Shown one piece after another: positions 60,332 through 64,000 of a stretch of DNA of 64,000 bases. Made by a program: the position numbers and the translations under genes. The stretch spans positions 1,894,630-1,958,629 of the forward strand of contig OX638316.1 of NCBI GenBank assembly GCA_951812525.1. The letters run 5' to 3'. How positions within the stretch are numbered: position 1 is the first letter of the stretch; each line of letters opens with the position of its first letter. The notes under the pieces were generated by a model, which had not been told where the DNA came from, searched no databases, and saw only the letters and a program-made list of their open reading frames with translations. This DNA comes from an uncultured Poribacteria bacterium. GTDB taxonomy: Bacteria; Poribacteria; WGA-4E; WGA-3G.

Positions 60332-61174
60332 TTAGCGGCGGTTATCACGGTGGTGATAGGATTTAACCGTTCCCCATGTGGTGGCTACTTTGCCTTCCGC
60401 TTTGACTGCAAGCGCTTTCTCTGGACGGGTCCCGCTTGCGAGTTCCTCTACTTCGTCTTCCTCGAGTGCGCGATCCCAGAGGATGACATCGTCAATTATT
60501 CCGTCAAGGAATGTATCATTGCCATCATTGCCACCGATGCCTCGACCCGCACCGAGTTCCAAGGGACGATCTGGGAATAGATGGTAGGGTGCCGATGAGG
60601 GTTTCGGGTTCCCTTGACCACTGGCAGGTATTTCGACTTTACCATCTATTCCGACGTATCCTATGGCTTCCTCACCATCTACCGTCTGAATGCAGTAGAT
60701 CCACTTATCGGGTTCAATAGCACCATCCGTAGCGAACCAGTTTTCGGCGCCGCCACTGCATGTGCCCCAAGTCATATTGGTGCTACTGGTTGTGACCATC
60801 CGAAAGGTGAAGTTTGGACCCCAACCGACCTTTTCGCCTTTCCAAACGCCGGAGTGGTCTCTACCCTCTCGAACAAAGAGCCAATAGCCGACGGTGAACT
60901 CTTGTTCAATGACTTTCTCAAGAGCGGGGGTAAACTCAATATCCGCTCGCGAATCATCGTTCCCATCAACATCCAATGCCTTGCCAAATTTACCGTCGTT
61001 GGTGATTGAAGCTCCCTTAAAGAGTTCGCCGTGTACCTTACCAATGGAATCTGTTACCTTGCCATCATCAAAGGTCCAGGCGGCAACGACACCATCATTT
61101 ATGTCCGCGTTCGCAGACGTTGTTATGCAAATCGCAAATATAGCGATAGTAAGTATTGAAATAAACAGTTTCAC
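60332..61174 (-). CDS. LamG/concanavalin-fold secreted protein 2 with TTW C-terminal tag
   Basis: 280 residues. GTG 61174 is favoured because AGGAGG lies about ten bases upstream and the protein then begins directly with a signal peptide (KLFISILTIAIFAICITTSA); ATG 61204 has no site. The LamG domain opens DINDGVVAAWTFDDGKVTDS, has WKGEKVGWGPNFTFRMVTTS and closes IDDVILWDRALEEDEVEELA. The end AEGKVATTWGTVKSYHHRDN has the TTWGxVK core followed by a His/Arg-rich extension. Clear paralog of LamG 1, 88 bases downstream. Confidence 0.88.
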   Translation of the reverse strand: MKLFISILTIAIFAICITTSANADINDGVVAAWTFDDGKVTDSIGKVHGELFKGASITNDGKFGKALDVDGNDDSRADIEFTPALEKVIEQEFTVGYWLFVREGRDHSGVWKGEKVGWGPNFTFRMVTTSSTNMTWGTCSGGAENWFATDGAIEPDKWIYCIQTVDGEEAIGYVGIDGKVEIPASGQGNPKPSSAPYHLFPDRPLELGAGRGIGGNDGNDTFLDGIIDDVILWDRALEEDEVEELASGTRPEKALAVKAEGKVATTWGTVKSYHHRDNRR

Positions 61175-61269
61175 TTTAAATTGCCCTCCTTTACCGATTT
61201 TCATCGAATAAAAACAAACGGATTACATAATGAACGCTCATGATTTTGCGTTATCTATACTATTTTTCC

Positions 61270-61297
61270 ATTATACATAATTATACTTTTTTTTCAA
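61270..61297 (-). promoter_or_regulatory. Candidate promoter of LamG 2
   Basis: Minus strand TTGAAA, 16 A-rich bases, TATAAT, about 95 bases before GTG 61174. Confidence 0.5.
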
Positions 61298-61314
61298 GAA
61301 AAAAAATAAAATTC

Positions 61315-62997
61315 TTACTTTAAAATAATTCCCTTACCCTCAACTACAATAAACTGTTGGTTCACCGAAAGATTCGTCGCAGTATCAACAGTCCCACTGA
61401 GCCAGCGAATTTCTAATAGATCAACATTCTCAGCATCTTTCAGCCCAAAATGGACGCGTAAATCGCTGAATGCGAGGTAGCTGCCACTACTTTTGACCTC
61501 TGCGTACTGTGTGCGTTCACCAGCAACGACTTTAATACGCGCACCGATAGCCGAACGGTTGCTTTTCGTCCCGATTGCTTTCACCTGTATCCAATTGTTC
61601 TGATTGCCACCCTCATTTCTCAGCAGATCGACGGTTTGATTCCAGTTCGTGACGAGGATATCGATGTCGCCGTCATTATCATAGTCGCCAAAAGCCGTGG
61701 CACGTCCCGTCTTCTGTAGTGTAAAGCCTTCACCCATCTGTGCCGTGACGTCCTCAAATTCCCCATTGCCTAAATTCCGAAAGAGGAGATTCTGCTGCGG
61801 GGTCGTCGTGGAGCGATCCACCTCAGCGATGTTGTCCATCGTGTGCCCGTTTGCGACGAAAATGTCTTTGTATCCGTCGTTATCGTAATCCAAAAAGCCG
61901 ATGCCCCAACCGAGATAGCGATGCGTGTGTTCGGCGATACCCGCAGTGATTGTGGTATCAATGAAGAAGTTGTCTCCTTGATTGTGGTAGAGGGTGTTGG
62001 TCTCGTTCTGGAAATTGCTGACTGTGATATCTAACTTGCCGTCGTTGTCGTAGTCTGCGAGAACGACACCCATACCGGCTTCTGCTTTCCCCATATCGCT
62101 ACAACTGACACCGGAGAGTAGTCCGATTTCTTCAAAGGTGCCGTCGCCCTGGTTTTCAAAAAGGTAGTTGAAATCCTGATCGTTGGCAACGTAGATGTCA
62201 ATATCGCCGTCGTTATCGGTGTCTCCGACCGCAACACCGAGACCGTGCGCAGCCGGAACGCTCAGCAGACCGCTTTGTTCGGTTAGATTCGTAAAAGTGC
62301 CGTCGCCATTGTTATGATAGAGCAGATCTGGCTGAGGCGGATAAGAACTTGGACCGCAATAGACAGGGATGTCGTGTCGATAACACGTTTTGTGTGCGTC
62401 GAGGGTGTAGTTTGCGTAATTGGTTACATAGAGTTCAAGAAATCCATCGTTATCAAAATCAGCGAATGCACAACTCGTTCCCCATCCGGCATCTGCGACC
62501 TGTGCGGCTTCAGCGACATCGGTGAAAGTGCCATCTCCGTTGTTCTGATAAAGAACGTTGGGTCCAAAGTTGGTTAAGTAGAGATCCAGATCGCCATCAT
62601 TATCGTAATCGCCAGTCGTCGCACCGACACCGTAGCCGGTATCTCCAATCCCTGCGACACGGGTGACATCCGTAAATGATCCGTCTCCATTGTTATGATA
62701 GAGCACATTCGTAGGTGGTGCAGTGCCTGCCTGTTCTTCCTGTGGACGGGCATTGATAAGGTAGATATCGAGGTGTCCGTCGTTATCGTAATCAAAGAAG
62801 CCACCGCCCGATCCGTATTGCTCGTTAAAGAGACGTTTACCGCTCTCACCATCAGTATGCTTAAAGTCAATTCCAGACGCTTCAGAGACTTCAACAAACG
62901 TGACAGCCTGTCCCGCCAATGGACTGAGCGTTAGGCATATCAGAAGAAAAAAGAGGAACAACTGGAGTTTGTTAGGACGTAGGACGAAGGCTCTCAT
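61315..62997 (-). CDS. CRTAC1-like FG-GAP/VCBS propeller protein with ASPIC/UnbV domain
   Basis: 560 residues. Signal peptide NKLQLFLFFLLICLTLSPLAG, then a propeller of about eight FG-GAP/VCBS blades, each with a calcium-loop motif such as FFDYDNDGHLDIYLIN, TGDYDNDGDLDLYLTN, FADFDNDGFLELYVTN and FGDYDNDGDIDILVTN. The C-terminal 90 residues are an ASPIC/UnbV domain (NWIQVKAIGTKSNRSAIGAR, YLAFSDLRVHFGLKDAENVD, LEIRWLSG). It is secreted or on the surface; its role is probably binding. It is translated with the TPR gene: its ATG overlaps that stop in TAATG. Confidence 0.92.
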   Translation of the reverse strand: MRAFVLRPNKLQLFLFFLLICLTLSPLAGQAVTFVEVSEASGIDFKHTDGESGKRLFNEQYGSGGGFFDYDNDGHLDIYLINARPQEEQAGTAPPTNVLYHNNGDGSFTDVTRVAGIGDTGYGVGATTGDYDNDGDLDLYLTNFGPNVLYQNNGDGTFTDVAEAAQVADAGWGTSCAFADFDNDGFLELYVTNYANYTLDAHKTCYRHDIPVYCGPSSYPPQPDLLYHNNGDGTFTNLTEQSGLLSVPAAHGLGVAVGDTDNDGDIDIYVANDQDFNYLFENQGDGTFEEIGLLSGVSCSDMGKAEAGMGVVLADYDNDGKLDITVSNFQNETNTLYHNQGDNFFIDTTITAGIAEHTHRYLGWGIGFLDYDNDGYKDIFVANGHTMDNIAEVDRSTTTPQQNLLFRNLGNGEFEDVTAQMGEGFTLQKTGRATAFGDYDNDGDIDILVTNWNQTVDLLRNEGGNQNNWIQVKAIGTKSNRSAIGARIKVVAGERTQYAEVKSSGSYLAFSDLRVHFGLKDAENVDLLEIRWLSGTVDTATNLSVNQQFIVVEGKGIILK

Positions 62998-64000
62998 TAT
63001 TTTTTCGTGTTCTCCATCGCCGCTCGGATCTCATCCAAGCGTTCTTTGTAGGCAGCATTGTCGGGTGCCAAGGTAATCGCGCGTAAGATGGTCTGTTCCG
63101 CTTCAGGATACGCACCGTGGCGATAATATGCGTAGGCGAGCGTGTCCAAGCGAGAGGCGTTCGCGTCTAAAGCAACGGCGCGTTCTGCTAATTCAACGGC
63201 ACGCGCAAGTTCTTTGCCCTGATTTGCGTAAAGCCACGCCAGGTTGTTATGCGCATCTGCTGAGTTTTCATCAACCGCAATCGCTTTCGTGAAAGCGGTG
63301 ACAGCGTCCGAAATCTGTTGTTGGTTGAGATGTAGCACACCTAATCGCACCCACGGCTTCGCATCATCAGGATGTGCCTCTGTTAACTGCTGATAAACGG
63401 CAATTGCCTCCCCAAGTTGGCGTTGTTGCACATAAACTTCTGCGAGTCCATAATAGGCAGGGGTTAGCGTCCTCTCTCTCTGAATTGCGGTTTGTAGGTA
63501 GGTCTCAGCGTCGGTAAATTTACGTAGACGGGCATGCAACCAACCGAGGTGGAAGTACGCCTCAGCGTCGGTATCGTCGAGTTGCGTGAGACGTTGAAAC
63601 GCAGCAATCGCTTCGTTTAACTGCCCCATTTGCATGTGAAGACCACCTAAATTGTGGTAAAGCACAGGGACATCTGGGTGCAACGCCGTTGCGGTTTGAT
63701 AGACATGTATCGCTGCTTGATGGTTGCCAATTTCAAGGTGTACCGCTGCTAACTTGACGAGTGGCTCTAGCGCTGTTGGTTCGTCCAATAGGTTTCTGCG
63801 ATACCGGTTTGTCTGTTCGTTATAGGTTTTCACCCGTTGGAAGGATGCCATCAGGTTTTTTGCTTCTGTTATGTGCTGTGTCGCCGCATTCCCTTGCGTG
63901 TTTCCTCCCAAACGCCGATGCACAAGCGCAAGGTTATAGTGGGTTTCGGCGTGATACGGTGCGAGGGTGAGTGCTTTCTGGTAATACTGCACGGCTTCCT
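62997..64000 (-). CDS. TPR-repeat protein, 5' end beyond the window
   Basis: The frame stays open to the right edge: the first codons seen read EAVQYYQKALTLAPYHAETH. At least nine TPR units of 34 residues follow, for example AIHVYQTATALHPDVPVLYH, AYFHLGWLHARLRKFTDAET and AHNNLAWLYANQGKELARAV, ending in a basic tail. TPR and CRTAC1/ASPIC proteins are often encoded together, and here the stop overlaps the next start, so the two proteins probably work together, for example in complex assembly at the envelope. Confidence 0.9.
   Translation of the reverse strand, partial: EAVQYYQKALTLAPYHAETHYNLALVHRRLGGNTQGNAATQHITEAKNLMASFQRVKTYNEQTNRYRRNLLDEPTALEPLVKLAAVHLEIGNHQAAIHVYQTATALHPDVPVLYHNLGGLHMQMGQLNEAIAAFQRLTQLDDTDAEAYFHLGWLHARLRKFTDAETYLQTAIQRERTLTPAYYGLAEVYVQQRQLGEAIAVYQQLTEAHPDDAKPWVRLGVLHLNQQQISDAVTAFTKAIAVDENSADAHNNLAWLYANQGKELARAVELAERAVALDANASRLDTLAYAYYRHGAYPEAEQTILRAITLAPDNAAYKERLDEIRAAMENTKK

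Noticed and set aside
1-64000. tRNA or rRNA genes
   Set aside because: No clover-leaf with TTCRA arm and CCA end, and no conserved rRNA stretches, were recognised in the gaps on reading; a covariance search was not possible.

Overview
The window looks like a piece of a Gram-negative bacterial genome from an uncultured lineage. The gene content fits Candidatus Poribacteria best: TolB-like propellers, LamG proteins, a DUF1800/DUF1501 pair, phytanoyl-CoA dioxygenase, Gfo/Idh oxidoreductases, a CRTAC1-like protein, and intergenic regions crowded with palindromes. That assignment is inference from content; there is no rRNA or marker gene here. I saw no tRNA, CRISPR array or prophage. Genes keep to clear transcription units, and most have a good ribosome binding site.

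Layout. 1-58: start of an AAA-like ATPase gene running off the left edge. 0.4-3.4 kb: DegT/DnrJ aminotransferase, GNAT acetyltransferase, PhnP-like metallo-hydrolase. 3.5-11.5 kb: a MacA/HlyD adaptor and four paralogous MacB/FtsX-type permeases, with no ATPase gene anywhere in the window. 11.5-13.2 kb: a RAYT (REP-associated Y1 transposase) inside a cluster of its probable REP palindromes. 13.2-22.3 kb: a broken nitrilase, a squalene-cyclase-fold secreted protein, an unusual TonB-C protein, two Ig-like lipoproteins, RidA, an oxidoreductase, DUF547 and an enolase-superfamily enzyme. 22.3-26.2 kb: a solitary single-chain restriction-modification enzyme with a repeat- and operator-rich upstream region.

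26.2-33.7 kb: four tandem TolB-like propeller genes behind a gene that fuses an ECF sigma factor, one transmembrane helix and a large BNR propeller. 34.3-40.8 kb: DUF1800, DUF1501 and NHL genes, then a TonB-dependent receptor. 40.8-42.8 kb: an IS200-type transposase with a hairpin array that contains copies of its own 3' end. 42.9-47 kb: three paralogous lipoproteins and two more TolB-like genes. 47-54 kb: HrpB helicase, a TPR/propeller protein, FdhD, a small membrane protein and a HicA-like two-gene module. 54.2-57.9 kb: a polyol or sugar oxidation cluster. 58-64 kb: PhyH, a VOC protein, two LamG proteins, a CRTAC1-like protein and a TPR protein running off the right edge.

Most notable points. 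Six TolB-like and two LamG proteins, different folds but all with signal peptides, end in the same short motif (L-x-TTxW-G-x-x-K), which may be an undescribed C-terminal sorting tag. The sigma-TM-propeller fusion stands directly upstream of four of the tagged genes. Two separate HUH transposases each sit in their own palindrome array, and in both the 3' end of the transposase gene has been duplicated next to it.
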